A stretch of 64,000 nt of DNA from Pyxicephalus adspersus. Lineage: Eukaryota > Chordata > Amphibia > Anura > Pyxicephalidae. The translations under genes and the position numbers were made by a program. The stretch lies in the NCBI RefSeq assembly GCF_032062135.1, contig NC_092859.1, forward strand, positions 37,521,457-37,585,456, in the 5' to 3' direction. Positions 23,730 to 36,163 of the stretch are shown here, piece by piece; position 1 is the first letter of the stretch, and every line of letters starts with the position of its first letter. The notes beneath the pieces were generated by a model, which saw nothing but the letters and a program-made list of their open reading frames with translations, was not told the origin of the DNA and did no database searches.

Positions 23730-23800
23730 TATATATATATATTTATATATATATATATATATATAGACAGAGAGAGAGCGAGAGAGAGAGAGAGAGAGAT
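23730..23800. repeat. (TA)n then (GA)n compound microsatellite
   Basis: TA alternation at 23730-23765 passes directly into a GA tract at 23766-23799. Confidence 0.95.
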
Positions 23801-26559
23801 ACATATGCTATACATTACCATTTATTCTATTTACGGTCAAAATGTTCTTTTGTGGAGTTGGCAGATTCCATTTAAAATGCTTAATATTAGAATACAGCCT
23901 TAACTGAAACTTTTGCGTGAACATGCCTTCTTTCATTGATGTCCAGCTCCATTTTCGCTTTTGAAGGAAATAATTTATACAATGTATACACTTTTGGATT
24001 TGAAAATTACCTATAAGCCTACTGAAAGTGAATAACGTAGCCATAGAAATTCCATCTCCCTGGGGTGCTCCATAACCCCATTGCCTTATGTAAAAATTAC
24101 TTGAGGTGAGATGTTCTTCCTTAATACCAATGACCCTCTTTAGAACACAGCCAGCATGCCTTTTGCTTTTTTATTACATTAAGGCCCTGCCATCGGTGCC
24201 TTGTGTGAGTCCAGTTGCTTGTAAATGTGGAATGCAATAAAATGTCTACTCCATAAAATAAACTCTAATCTTTTTTATAGAACTAACAAGGTGTGAAGCA
24301 TACAAGTAACACATATCAATCAGATAACAGGGACATTATTTGGGATAATCTGCATTCCAGCAACGTTATCGTTAACATACTTATTTTAATAGTAACACAC
24401 TATTATATTGTCAGTGGGCCCATATTTAAGAATGTGTTCTAAATTTTGTAATGTGTTCCTTAAACCATAAATATAGCTTTCCCAGCTCTACATGCATTTT
24501 TGGCATATTTTCATTACTATGTTACAGATTAGTAGATTCACCTTTTAGTGACCATGTGCAATTCACTGCAACAGCTTACTCTACCTAAAAAATAACTGTA
24601 GCGATAAATTGTTTTTTTGTCAATCAGATCTGACAGGCGAATGAGCACTGTGAACAATATGGCAAAAGCACTATATAATATAGTATGTGCTCCAATATGT
24701 GCTCAACCACTATAAGCAATATAAAAACCATGTCATAAGTAAAGCAAGCAATTATATACATATTTTAGGCTTAGTAACATTTTTAATGCACATTAATAAT
24801 TATCGTAATGCTGATAAAAAAATTGGGTAAACTAAAAATTACTAGGGGTGTTAAATAGGTAAATCATCAATGTTGAGTGAAATGTTATTTTGTTATAGTG
24901 TTTTAAGTGAAAAGCTTAAACTTTTTTAGTAAATAAATACCAATGTTACGTTGTGGCTCTCACCCCCGGATCTGAACAGTGTTTATAAACACAAGGGCAG
25001 CAAGTCCATTGTTTTTAACTGCATTCTGTATTTACAGGGCAAATGTAGTGGGGTAGAAGGACAGGGCATACTATTCTACACTATTCTATACTATTGATGT
25101 TTTGGTAGTGTGTTGCCTAATTGGTTAAATCAGATGAATACATTTCAAGTGCATCAAAACAAAAGATGTGTAAAATCTTATTTAAATTTGTATGATTAGT
25201 AATCAGCCACAGCCTGAAATACAAAAAAACTTCCCACTGCCAGATGCAGAGTAAAATCAGTGATATTTTATTTGCGGAAGTCCAACATGCCCCCTGTGTC
25301 AAAGCCAGAGCTTTTCAATCAACAGGGAACATAAGCCTTACTATTATTACAAAGTAGAAGTGGTTGCATTAAAAAAGAAGTGCTTACATTCAACTTTAAA
25401 GCTAATCCCTGGGCAGACATCTAAATATAAAGAATGTCATATAAAGGCAACAGTTTTACCTTTCAAAATATTTGGACTTTATGTTTTAATATGTTTTTGG
25501 TAAATGCCAGACTTTTGGTGCCCACATTTTGGAAGTTTATAAAAAAAACAGGCTTTTACCGACAAACCTGTCTTTTGAAAAGGAATATAGGATGGTCAGT
25601 GTTGATAAAGCTGCTGATGGTAATGGCGGTAAACCTTTTTCAAGACTTTCCTGAAGCTGAAGTCCAGGCAAATATAAAAGACACAAATAATGCATATATA
25701 TATATCCATTATTACAAAATTAAATGAATTTTTCAAAAGCAGTAGCTGACTTTGGATTGGCATTAGCAACTTGCAGTCTACAGAATGGGGGAAGGAGTAT
25801 CAGCACAAAGTTTAATTGCACTTTCAATTAAAAAGCAGTTATCAAGTTTGCCCTTTGCCTTGATCTAAATTAACCCATCCACTATCCCCTCACAAATCTG
25901 TTCATTTTAAGATCTGATGATACAGTTAGGAATTGCAAGATGTAATTGTAATGTAATAAAACAGCATAACCACAGCCATTAGATTTCAAAAAGTATTCAT
26001 CTGTGGAGGGTAAGGGTTGTTTAGTTTAAGTACAAAAAAGGGGTAAAGAAGATACGTGCACTTTAAAATTGGTTTGAATACTGCAGGTATGGTATACTAA
26101 AACAAATATTTAGACATGGGGATTTATTAGAATGCATGAATGTAAAAAGTGCTGATATTCTGTGGTAAAATATACTATACACAGTATTTTATGCTTTTTT
26201 CATATTGTTGTGTGTAAAATGAGAGGCCAACCAGAATATTCAACAGTATGAACATTTTGTACTTGTGTATCTGATAATACTTTTAGATGAATGATTTGTG
26301 GTTTTTTTATATTTGAAAAAAAAAAATTTGTCCACAGACACACAAAGAGTGTCCAAAGGATTTCCAAAGGGAAAGAAATCTTCAGAATCTTCAAGAATTG
26401 ACAGTCAAAAAAACTAATAAGGACAATAATTCCACATTTCAGGCATTCAAGCACAATCTTCTATTTAATGATAAAGAGAAGGAATTGTGTCAATCAACTG
26501 AAAAAAAGAATTTATGTCTTTGTAAACAAAGTTGAAATGGGATAGGTTTAGGATTTTCT
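23801..26559. other. Long gene-free AT-rich stretch
   Basis: No exon or RNA gene. A faint hAT-like trace (CTTAATACCAATGACCCTCTT) lies near 24120. The block 25740-25900 is unique-looking and could be conserved non-coding DNA. Confidence 0.4.
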
Positions 26560-27073
26560 TATGTCCTGAGACAAGCTTGGATGTCATTAGGTAGACCTAG
26601 ATAAAGAAGGCAAATCAAGAGTATAAAACCAAAGTCATACATGGGTGATCAATCCACCAAACAAGGAACAGAGGGAGTAGGCACAAGCAGAGTCGGGGTC
26701 ACAGACAGAGGTCGGTCCAGGCTGCATGTAATCAATGGGTCAGGGAACAGGCGATGATCAGCAACAGTATATCACACGAGAAACTCTCCAGCATAGATCA
26801 GTCCAGCTAAATGCTACAACAGGCCCTGGAGTCTGAGAGCAGATAGGTTATAAGGACCAAGCAGCCAACGGCAGCACGGGATTGATCAGGAATCATTCTG
26901 ATAATCAGCTGCAGCACAGCTCCTAATCCCCTTCAGCGGTGCAGTCTCAGTGCAGGGGATGCGGAGAGGGAAAACACAGCTAAAGGGAAACAAGGATGCT
27001 GCAAGCTACAGATCACTAATTCCTAGAACCCCTCTGCTGCTGTAAGCGGAGCAAATTGGCCCGGTGCTTTACA
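26560..27073 (-). mobile_element. Solo LTR-like sequence, Gypsy type
   Basis: Read on the minus strand from 27073 it opens TGTAAAGCACCGGGCC. It has a TATA-like CCTTATAACC about 200 bases in, and downstream GCCTGGACCGACCTCTGTC then TGTGACCCCGAC. The 32437-33106 copy carries the matching TGCCTGGACTGACC and CTGTGACCCCC on the plus strand. No internal gag or pol is next to it. The 3' limit is approximate. Confidence 0.6.
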
Positions 27074-27202
27074 CCGCCCAGGATTGAAGGCCAGAAGAGC
27101 GTCTCCTAAGAAGCATATTTTGCGTTCTTTCATTTAATAATGATATCATTAAAGCAGGCCTAAACTCAGACTTTACATTACACTTTACTTTACATAAAAA
27201 GG

Positions 27203-27221
27203 TAGACAACTCTTTTGTATA
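27203..27221. repeat. 19-bp target-site duplication, left
   Basis: TAGACAACTCTTTTGTATA, identical to 28143-28161. Confidence 0.9.
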
Positions 27222-27492
27222 TTAGAAGAGGGGGTAGGGTACCCTAGGGAACTGTAAAATAATGGTGATATAGTTGCCAAGTCTAAATATCATAATCTGT
27301 TAATGGAAGGAAAAGGAAAGGATTCCAGAAAGAGGCTTTTTAGACAACAAATGTAAAAAAAATTACTTATGCAAACATAATAATTGATTTGTTAACAAAA
27401 CTCCACTACTTTTAGTAACATAACCAATGTGTGGTTCGTTTTTTGGTTATATGATCGCTTTTGACAATTCACCAATATTCTCTCTGTATTTC

Positions 27493-27530
27493 CAATGCAT
27501 TTCGCCAATATGGCTTCCCGATGAATCCAC
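27493..27530 (-). ncRNA. Decayed hammerhead-like motif (left arm)
   Basis: On the minus strand: ATCGGGAAGCC, ATATT, GGCGAAATGCATTGG. Stem II and GAA are recognisable; the first box is lost. Confidence 0.4.
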
Positions 27531-27995
27531 AAGATAAAATCAATAGTTTAATCCAGTTTGTGATATTTAGGATAGCTGGGAGATATGATGTGCATTGAGT
27601 ATTTTGAGGGTATGGGTATAGTTAGGAAGATTGCTGAAGAGATTCAGCAATTAATCCTTAAATAGAGAGAAATAACAGGAACCAGTGGTATTATTCTAGT
27701 CTTGTAAATTAGAGTTAAAACGTTTTGTGGATATCAGTGGATAGCTGATAGTCCAATATGATTTATACACTTTTTTTATATATATATCGTGGTATATAAG
27801 TATATAGGGTACCAAAGGTAAGAAGTCTGCAGTCAGCTTCCAAAGGGAGCCAGCTTTTAGAGCTCCCACTTATATCCGCAAAACTTACATCCAGCTATCC
27901 TAAATATCGCAAACTGGGTTACACTATTGATTTTATCTTGTGGATTGATTAGTTCTACCACATAATATTAATCTGCTAAAACTTGGTCTCTGGGA

Positions 27996-28034
27996 GTCCC
28001 CTAAGAAAGCCATATTGGCGAAACACGTTGAGAA
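27996..28034 (+). ncRNA. Decayed hammerhead-like motif (right arm)
   Basis: CTAAGAA (first box with two G to A changes), GCC-ATATT-GGC, GAAA, CACGTTGAG. The CG to CA change in the palindrome fits CpG decay. Confidence 0.5.
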
Positions 28035-28142
28035 AAATGAACCACTCATTGGTTATACTTTATTGATACCTTATTGTACTAAAAGTAGTTTTGTTAGCGA
28101 ATCAATAAATATATTTGCATAAGTAAAACTTTTTCACATCTC

Positions 28143-28161
28143 TAGACAACTCTTTTGTATA
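28143..28161. repeat. 19-bp target-site duplication, right
   Basis: Identical to 27203-27221. Confidence 0.9.
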
Positions 28162-28477
28162 AAGTAAAAATCTGATTTAAGGGTACAAGACCCTTTTTTA
28201 AAAAATGTCATAAATCCCTGGAGGCTCTTGGCAGGGGCATGTGCTTCACTAAGAGATGCCAATGACACACATGCGCAGTGAGATCAGCTCTCTTTTTTTT
28301 CCCCTTTACAGCGGGCTACATAACCTGATCTCACACCTGTGCAGTTCGAGATAGGGTGACATAGCAAGAAGACCGAAGAAGAAGACAGAACAAAATAAAA
28401 ATTCTAAAATGGCACGTGACCAAATCAAGGAAAGGTCCAGCGCCATTTTTTTTCCTCTAGTTCCGCTTAAAGTATCA

Positions 28478-29460
28478 TGTCTGTACTTCTTAGTGGACAG
28501 GTGACTGCATCTGTAGAATTATTCTCCCCATCCTCCAAAAAATATATGTGTATCACAGAATTTAGGAAATAAGGGGGTTTTATTTATTATGGTAATATTA
28601 AGAACAGAAGCTTTTCCTATCAACCATTATCCGTTTTTGTTTAACTCTCCATATTTATACATGTATGGTATCATGGTGGTGCTTTGGGCATACTTTGTGG
28701 AAAAATGAAGTGAGGCTTGAGGCTACTTAAGCTATGGTTTTGAAATTAATAGAGAACATGGCAGTGAAATACATTCCAAACAGGCTTGTGAAAGAAATTT
28801 ATGCATTGGTTATGAAAAGGATAGATGATGTGTCAGTGAAATGAGATGAGAATAGGGTAATAAAATGAAGACAGGATTGGACAGTGAAATGAATTTAGCA
28901 CTGAGCTATGAAATTATTTGAATACAGAACACTGAAAGAAAGGTTAGACTGGAAAAGAAAAGAGAAAAATAAGGGCGCTCTGAGATTTGCATTAAATAAC
29001 TTACAGGGAATTTCTGTAGATTTGGACCCCTAATAGAACACTAGAATCACTAAGCTACCTGGAGTAATGTACAAAACAAACTTGATTTACTAAAGGGCAT
29101 TAGTCTGTTAATTTAGCACAATGAATTGGAAAAAACAACAACAATGGAAATGTAAAAAAAATTATGGGATTAAATTTTTGGTTGCACATTTGTACACCAA
29201 GCTGTACCTGGTTCACTAAGTTCTATGAATTATTACTTGCAAGGTGGTAATTTACTTTGGGGAGTGAACAGCCTATATTACTTCAGTAAATCAACCTAGA
29301 TATTTACTCGGCTTATTCAGTATAAAGGTATACAAAAGTATAGACAAATTATGTTTCAAGTAAATGTCAAAATTACCCTTGAAGACCAACATTACCAAAA
29401 ATACCAAAGAATAAAGCACCTTAATACAAACCTATGCTTTGCCCATTAAGGGATCACCTA
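28478..29460. other. No gene seen
   Basis: AT-rich and purine-rich (28790-28960). Nothing assignable. Confidence 0.4.
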
Positions 29461-29710
29461 TAGACGAGAACGATGCCGCTACTAAAATTCCCGGCATTAC
29501 ATGCATCTATAAAACAGTCTAATGCGGGGCCATGCATAGGCAGAGATGCTGCTGGTCTATAGGCGCGAGTGATGTCGGGAATTTTAGTTGCGGGGCTACT
29601 TCAATGCAGCTGCGGGCCAGCTGCAATTCATATTTAGGATTCCTTTGGGCGGCAAAAATAAAGGACGTTGCGGGCCAGATTTGTCCTACGGGCCAGAGTT
29701 TGACATCCCT
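29461..29710 (-). mobile_element. hAT-like MITE
   Basis: The minus strand from 29710 reads AGGGATGTCAAACTCTGGCC, a typical hAT-type end. Inside, CTAAAATTCCCGGCATTAC near 29480 and GTGATGTCGGGAATTTTAG near 29570 form an inverted pair. The two 60-codon frames here are incidental. Confidence 0.7.
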
Positions 29711-30050
29711 AGTCTAGGCTATAATGAGGTGCCAAATGGGAAGTCATTTTTAGTTTTGTGTAAATTATAACTTATAACTTCTAATCTCGACACAAGACAA
29801 TAGTGGATAATAAAAAAACATTAAATATTTGGTAGGCCCAGTTTTGCACATATGTCCTAAAAACAGCCTCAACGTGCTTCGCAGACCATAATATTTGTTT
29901 CTTCAGGAGCAACATAAGGCGTTTCAGACCTATGTCACCAATTATTGACATATTCAACTTTATCAGTGACTGTGCAATCATGTTCAGATACAACTAAATG
30001 TGGCTGTTAGTACAATAAATTCTAAATAAATAAAGGTTTATTTATTTATG
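29711..30050 (-). mobile_element. Penelope-like relic with hammerhead-like motif
   Basis: At 29866-29912 the minus strand reads CTCCTGAAGA, then a long AT-rich spacer, then CTGCGAAGCACGTTGAGG. This is the box order of the other copies, with intact CTGANGA but GAAG in place of GAAA. The 70-codon minus frame over it is not a gene. Confidence 0.45.
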
Positions 30051-32436
30051 TGACTTTATTTCCACTTTGGGCAAACAATGAAAAGGCCACCCAAATCTTT
30101 ATTTTTTTTTTTTAAAGCAAAGAAATAACATTTATAAATGATTTTCAGTGTAAAGAGGATTAGAAAGATAAACAGCGAAGAATCAAGATATTGTATACAG
30201 AAATCGAAAATAAGTAAATTCATGCTCAATTCTGCCATTGTTTGTGAAACCCTCCTAATAATCCTCAGATTAGGGAGAGATTTTTGCACTCAGACATTAT
30301 TTTATCTATTTAATTTCAGTAATAAAGTCATAAAGTGGGTAGATTTCTTGACACAAAGCTGATATAATTTAGGAGGAACAAAACCTGTAATATGCCTGGC
30401 AATTTTCACAAAACTTTAAGCTCTCTGGAGATGACAGCGGCATTCACTGTAAGTAAATTATCCCTCGTCATGCACACTTTGAACACTTGTGATACTGCAA
30501 AGCAAAGAGACTCAGTTCTTATTAAAATCAGGCTCCCTACTAGTGTTTGCTCATGCTGTTGCCAAATGGGCTCGGCTGAATGTAGAAAGATATCATAAAA
30601 GATGACAATTCAACAGATGGAGGCAGATGAAAGTTGTGTACGGAGGCACTCTGGGAATAAGAACAATGACAAGTTTATTTACACAGGAATTATGTGCGTA
30701 TGTGTAGGGGAACACAGAGTTTTGTGTAAGTATCAGTAGACTGGATGCAGTACTGTGATAGTTACAGTATGCATTGGTCATGACTTTATGGATTCATGGT
30801 AAGGTTTACTGGGTCTGGGTGTCTAAATTCAATATTTAGGTGTGGAGTGATAGAATGAAAGGTTGGATAAGAAAACAAGAATCGTGTTTTCTGATTAAAC
30901 AATAATCAGGACTGATTGATAGTACAGGAGTTTGCAAGTTTCAAACAGGTAGAAACGTGAAAATAGTGAACTGTAAACTAGTTAACCAGTTTTCTAGAAT
31001 GATCAGACAAAACATGATTTCAGCAGTTGGCAGGTATTATCCACAACAATAGAACTTACAAACCTCCCACTCTGCTTGACAATTCTATTTGCCTAAAAAA
31101 TATACCTATTTACTTATATACAGGTATATTTTTCCATTTACACGTGCATGACAATAATTTATAAGTACGACACTTAAAGATATTTTTACCTTTGGGCAGG
31201 ATCACTGTTTTCCCCTTAACAATCAAATCAAATATTGAAACTGCTTTAAACAAACTAACGCAGGAGTCTAAGTCCAAGGTGCATGGAGATAGTAAAAGGC
31301 TGAAAGAAGCTGTGGTAGACCACCAGCACAGAGATGTAAAGAAAGATGTAAAGATGTAATGAAAACAGTATATTTGTAAGAAAAAATAGGTTGCATGCTT
31401 TTGATTCACAGTGCTTTAGAAAACTAAATTTCAAATCAAACCCTTGTTAATTTTTATTATCAACAGTGTCCAAAGCCTGGGTACCACAAAAGAGCCAGAC
31501 AACATCACAAAAATACCTTTCACTAGTTCCAAAAAAAAAACCTTTACGGACCATGTATTTGTTGAGAGACCACAGTGTGCCATGTACATTATTCCAAGTT
31601 TTAAAGTTAGTATTCCACTATTTGTAACACCTTACTACAAACTTTGCATTATAGAACTCTCTACTAGTATAGAGAAAAAAGGTAACACAATGCATGGCAT
31701 AGTCAACAAGTGATGTATTAGACTCAATTATTAAACATTGAGGCTATTCATTTAGCACTATTTAGCTTAGTGAATGTGTTCAAAATTAAGTTAACCCAAT
31801 CACCATACACTAAGCTGATGGAATTATCCCATGTTGAGTTATGATTCACTTTACTAAGGAAACAGTCTAAATCCCATTAGTGAAACAATTGTAATTACTT
31901 TTAAAGATACAAGTCATACACTGCATTCCATATTTGTCAAAAACAAAAGACAGCAAACCAAAAATGCCTTTAAATACTAGATACAATTAGTGTATCCCAA
32001 GTTATTGAGAAAGTAAATAAAGGGAACTCAAGCATGTCTGGGAAACTATTATTTCTGAATACAATGTTTGTACCAAACCTTCTTTCACAAGATGCACAGT
32101 GAGAAAAGGCTTGAAAGTAGGGCAGACAGCTGTTCCTTCACTAAAATCCTATTGGCAGCTATCCCTATCACTTAGTTATCTTCAGCAAACTGCAAATGTC
32201 TTCTTCAGAGTTTCCTCTCTACCTCCCATCACTGGCAATGTGCAAAATTGGATGAAAGGCTACACAAGCAATTTTTTCTGTAGAGTTCCTTTAAACAGTC
32301 AGTCTGCTTTGGTGAGTCAGTTAACAAGACATAATAACAAGACATTTGACCTGTTTTAGGTGGGTTTGACTTTAATACGTAGTTAAAAACAGAGGCAGCA
32401 TCTTAGGAGATACTTTTCCGGCTGGTGATCACATAA
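30051..32436. other. Long gene-free stretch
   Basis: No exon with splice signals. Frames up to 99 codons are low-complexity or lack domains. AT-rich throughout. Confidence 0.4.
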
Positions 32437-33106
32437 TGTGAGCCCCCACAGTATACCACACAGTTTTTTCTGTCCAGCAATGTCACTTGCAGCAAGGGGA
32501 ACAAAGAAATATCAGCAGCCCCTGCTTCCCTTTAGCCTTGCAGCCTGATATGTACTTTCTCGGCATCCCCAGCACCATTCTGAGGCTTTGCACAGCTGAA
32601 TGGAACTTTAAGAGCAGATTGGTTGTTGACTCAATCCTGCTCTGCCATTGGCTGCTGGGCCTCTCTACTCCCAGTAACCAGTGCCAGTTGTAGTGTTAAA
32701 TTGGGCTGACTTGCTGCTGGTGTGTAATTTTGTAAGATTTAGAGTTCCTCACCTTGCCTGAGTGTATGCTGCCTGGACTGACCTTTTGTCTGTGACCCCC
32801 AACTATTCTTTTGTCTTGCCCTTGTTTACCTCGTCTGGTGGACTGATTACCTGTGAATGACCTGGTTCTGTATTCTGGATTTGTCTCTGCTGTTATCATG
32901 GTACTACATTATCTTTTGGCTCCTGGTCCTCTGTCAGTCATTTGCCAGACACCATCTCTTGCGCACAGAAGTCCTGGGGGCAACAGTGTGCTGGGACTGC
33001 AGAACTAGCCTCCAGAGGCTGAGCGGGGGCATACTATAGGCGAAAGTACAGTGTGGAATGGGGGACTGGTGTCTGGCAATTACTGTTGCTGGACCAGGGC
33101 CTTACA
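32437..33106 (+). mobile_element. Solo LTR-like sequence, Gypsy type
   Basis: It opens near TGTGAGCCCCCACAG and closes GGGCCTTACA, short inverted ends of the TGTAA..TTACA kind. The middle shares TTGGCTGCTGGGCC, TGCCTGGACTGACC and CTGTGACCCCC with the opposite-strand copy at 26560-27073. No gag or pol remains nearby. Short frames at 32487-33039 fall inside it. Confidence 0.6.
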
Positions 33107-34260
33107 CAGCATCTTTCAAAATTCATTTGAAATTTTCTACATAGAATCATTTCATTAGCTGACACAGTTTAGATATATTTCATTTCAGAGTACATTACTC
33201 TGTTTGTTTCCCTTTGGCCAAATGCCAGCAGGATCCGTGCTCCCCTAATTACTCACACAAATTTAAATGAGGAATAGGCCTGTGTGTTTCCAATGGATCT
33301 ACACATACAATATAAAATTTATGGGAAGAGAGTGCACACTGTCAGTGGGATTAATACCTGTTTTGTAGACTGTGTCATTTTCATCATTTATTATTTAGAG
33401 AAATCTACCAAGTCGGCATGAAAAGAAAGATCTTAGTATCACAGTGTGAAAGAAATTCAGCAAATGTAATGAACTCAATTCATCAATTTAATTCAGACAT
33501 AAAGGAGTCTCTTCATCTGCAAACCAAGATACATTCATGGGAGATCCAATTTATTCTTCAGATACAGTATTTTCCAACATTTTGAAATGAAATGTATCAC
33601 TGTAAGGGAACTGGGCCAAGCACATACAGCCATTTAAATCCCTCCATTCAAAACTGATCTCCATTGCGAGGGTGCCTGCCAGCAGGGGCCAAACATCAAA
33701 GTTCATTCACTGTGATTTTTCTGGATTCTTTTTCAATTTAAAATGAATTATCCTAATAATAATTTCTATTACATATATTATTGCCCAAATACCCTAAATA
33801 AAACATAGGCTGGTTTTGTTTCAATACCAGTACAATATTTGTAAATCTATGGGTGTGGCTTTGTCTAAAGTAGTTAAAAGAAAATCAATTGAATTTTCTT
33901 GATCAGCCTTTTTGACAGACTCGCTAAGTCAGTTTCACTTGTTAAACAGATATCAGATCCTCTATGTTCATGCTGTACGAAATGAAGTGAAATGCACAAT
34001 GGTATTACTATGTACTCTTGGTTTTAAATATGCAGTACAACACAATACAGTAAGATTCATGCAGCTATTTTTCCCTTAGGACTCAAAGCAGTTAAATAAC
34101 TCCAGCAAGTGCTATTTATATCTAAACTCTTTCCTTAAACGTGTTCCCACTGGAATTTCGGAAGCACAAGAACCCACTGTGTTTGAAAACAGTTATTGTC
34201 ATTGGGTCCACATGACTTTACTAGTCAGTCAGATGCAAAAGAGTTAAAAAATCAACTCTA
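33107..34260. other. Unique-looking gene-free DNA
   Basis: No coding exon. The block 33640-33770 has even composition, CAAAGTTCATT-type motifs and no repeat hallmark; candidate conserved non-coding element only. Confidence 0.35.
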
Positions 34261-34640
34261 GTATTATTGTGTGGGTCTCAATATAGGAAAATATAAAGAA
34301 CCTGATCAGAGGCTGGCAAAGTAACAGGCAAGCAGTGACAACATGCTGGCTGGTGCAGTTCAGGAACACGAGAGATTAGAGACACGTCATGAAACAGGCG
34401 GATGTCAGCAATATGTTGGCAAGGGCAGTAACGTACAGTAGACAAAGCAGGTCCTGGAACAAGCTATCAACAAGTAAACCAGTCCATACAAAAGTTAACA
34501 GGAGGGTGATCCAAAGGACAAATTCAGGGTGCAGTCTGAGTTGCCACAAGTGATTCATGAACACAGGCCGAGTCAGGTGCATATAGGGAAGAACACCAGT
34601 TACAAGGCAACAGACACCAATCTAAGTTAAAACAGCCCAC
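34261..34640 (-). mobile_element. Possible LTR fragment
   Basis: Moderately GC-rich, with repeated AACAGGC/GTCAGCAA/TGCTGGC-type words like those of the 26560-27073 LTR. The 68-codon minus frame has no domain. Weak call. Confidence 0.3.
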
Positions 34641-36163
34641 CATGTATCACCCACTGAATGTGTAAATACACGCACATGGCTGTGTGCATAAATGTGCATA
34701 TAAGAGTATGAGCATGTGTGCGCTTAAATCGTGGTCCTAAATAATATATATTTCATTTTTCAATCTAGATTCCGCGGTTAACTTTCTACCCAGAGCAAGT
34801 ATGCAGATCAGGAAATTTCAAAAACAGACATACATGTAATTTACTTTGTTCTGGCTTTGACTTTGCTAGACACTGCAGTATTACTATACAACATATGGTA
34901 TGCAGTGATGCTTTCTCTGTGCCGTGCACATTAGTAAAGCTACATCACTACTGACTTTTATTGCCATATCGTATTATTTTTTTCTAACTATGTCCCGTAG
35001 TGGTGGAGGATAGAATCAAAACGAATCGACCAAGGGTGAAAAAGGCATCCGACACTCCTGGAAATGTGGAATAGTACAGATTCTGATAAAAGTTGTAAGA
35101 TGATGGCTTTGGAGAGGACAGAATATCTCTACATTTGTAGGGAACTGCTTTAAAGAGTTTTTTGACAATGCCCATGTATGATTTTTATTTTGTTCTCAAG
35201 TTTCAATACACCACTGTCTGATCCCTTAGAAGCTTTGACTTATAAGTTTAATGCTTTATCTTTTGGTCTTCTCCCTTACTGGCAGCTGGCTTTTATCATT
35301 GCCCATGAGCTAATATATGTTTAAAGGGCCTTTCAATCCTTTGCTTTACTAAATATTGTTATCTGCAGCTTCAAGCAAAATAAAGAAGAAAGTATCCTTC
35401 ACACAGCAGGACTATAATGCAATAAAATATTCATGGCACAGCTAAATATTGCAGAGGAAAGAAGGAGATGCTTAGTTTTGATCAACAACAATTACATTAA
35501 TTATGAGTCAAAAAGGGGAAAAAAGGCCTGAGTTCAGTTTGGCAAGCACAGGGCATAAGGAAAAACATGCTGCTTCAAGTAGCATCTCGCTTGGCAAAGA
35601 AAGGGCTTTACATCGTTGACATATATGGGTGCAGGGCAAAGGTTATTCTTGTCATAGTTTTGCATTGCATCCAGGAAGCATGATAAGCCAAATACATTGT
35701 TCCACTGTGTATGGAGCTACAAGGACTTATTCACAGCTTATGATACCCCAAAATCCATAATACTCATCATCCCATATAGCTCACATATATGCTCACATAC
35801 AGTACAAGCACAGCATTACATAACGGACAATAGTTCATCTGATGATGTACAAAAAGAAGCACATAAGTCAATAGAAACTGCATGATCCAGTGTACATTTA
35901 TAACATAAAATGTTCTGTTCAAACCTTGTGTGCCAAACACAAAATATGGGAAAATACATAATAAAAATAAGCATAAACATATAAAATATGAATTCAATTC
36001 ACTTTTAGGAACATAAGAAAACTAAAACACGTACAGGAGTGTTAGCTTCCTTTCTGTTTCTGCTTTGTTATAATGGAAAACATGTAATTCTAGCCTTGGG
36101 ATTACTTTAAGCCAATGATGCTGAAAATAGTTTAAGTGAAGTGGTATTCTTTTGTGAACTATA
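34641..36163. other. Gene-free stretch
   Basis: 35390-35690 is unique-looking AT-rich DNA with homeodomain-type ATTA cores, a weak conserved-element candidate. If the exon at 36164 is real, its 3' UTR would run into the 36.1-35.9 kb part; no clear AATAAA was seen close by. Confidence 0.35.

Larger units (their letters stand above)
27222..28142 (+). mobile_element. Fold-back, Penelope-like element fragment 2
   Basis: A 921-bp insertion between perfect 19-bp direct repeats. Arms of about 240 bp (27349-27588 and 27893-28142) are inverted copies: TACTTATGCAAA, CTACTTTTAGTA, ACCAATG.GTGGTTC, TTTCGCCAATATGGCTT, TCCACAAGATAAAATCAATA and GATATTTAGGATAGCTGG occur in both. Each arm carries a decayed hammerhead-like motif. 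A long, variable target duplication fits retrotransposition by target priming, and inverted partial copies are known for Penelope-like elements. No coding sequence survives. Confidence 0.7.
27152..28477 (+). mobile_element. Family A host repeat split by a nested insertion
   Basis: The left piece 27152-27221 opens TTAAAGCAGGCCTAAACTC. The right piece 28143-28477 carries GCGCAGTGAGATCAG, GATAGGGTGACATAGCAAG and ends CTAGTTCCGCTTAAAG. Removing the 27222-28142 insertion and one copy of the 19-bp duplication rejoins one element with matching inverted ends. Confidence 0.65.
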
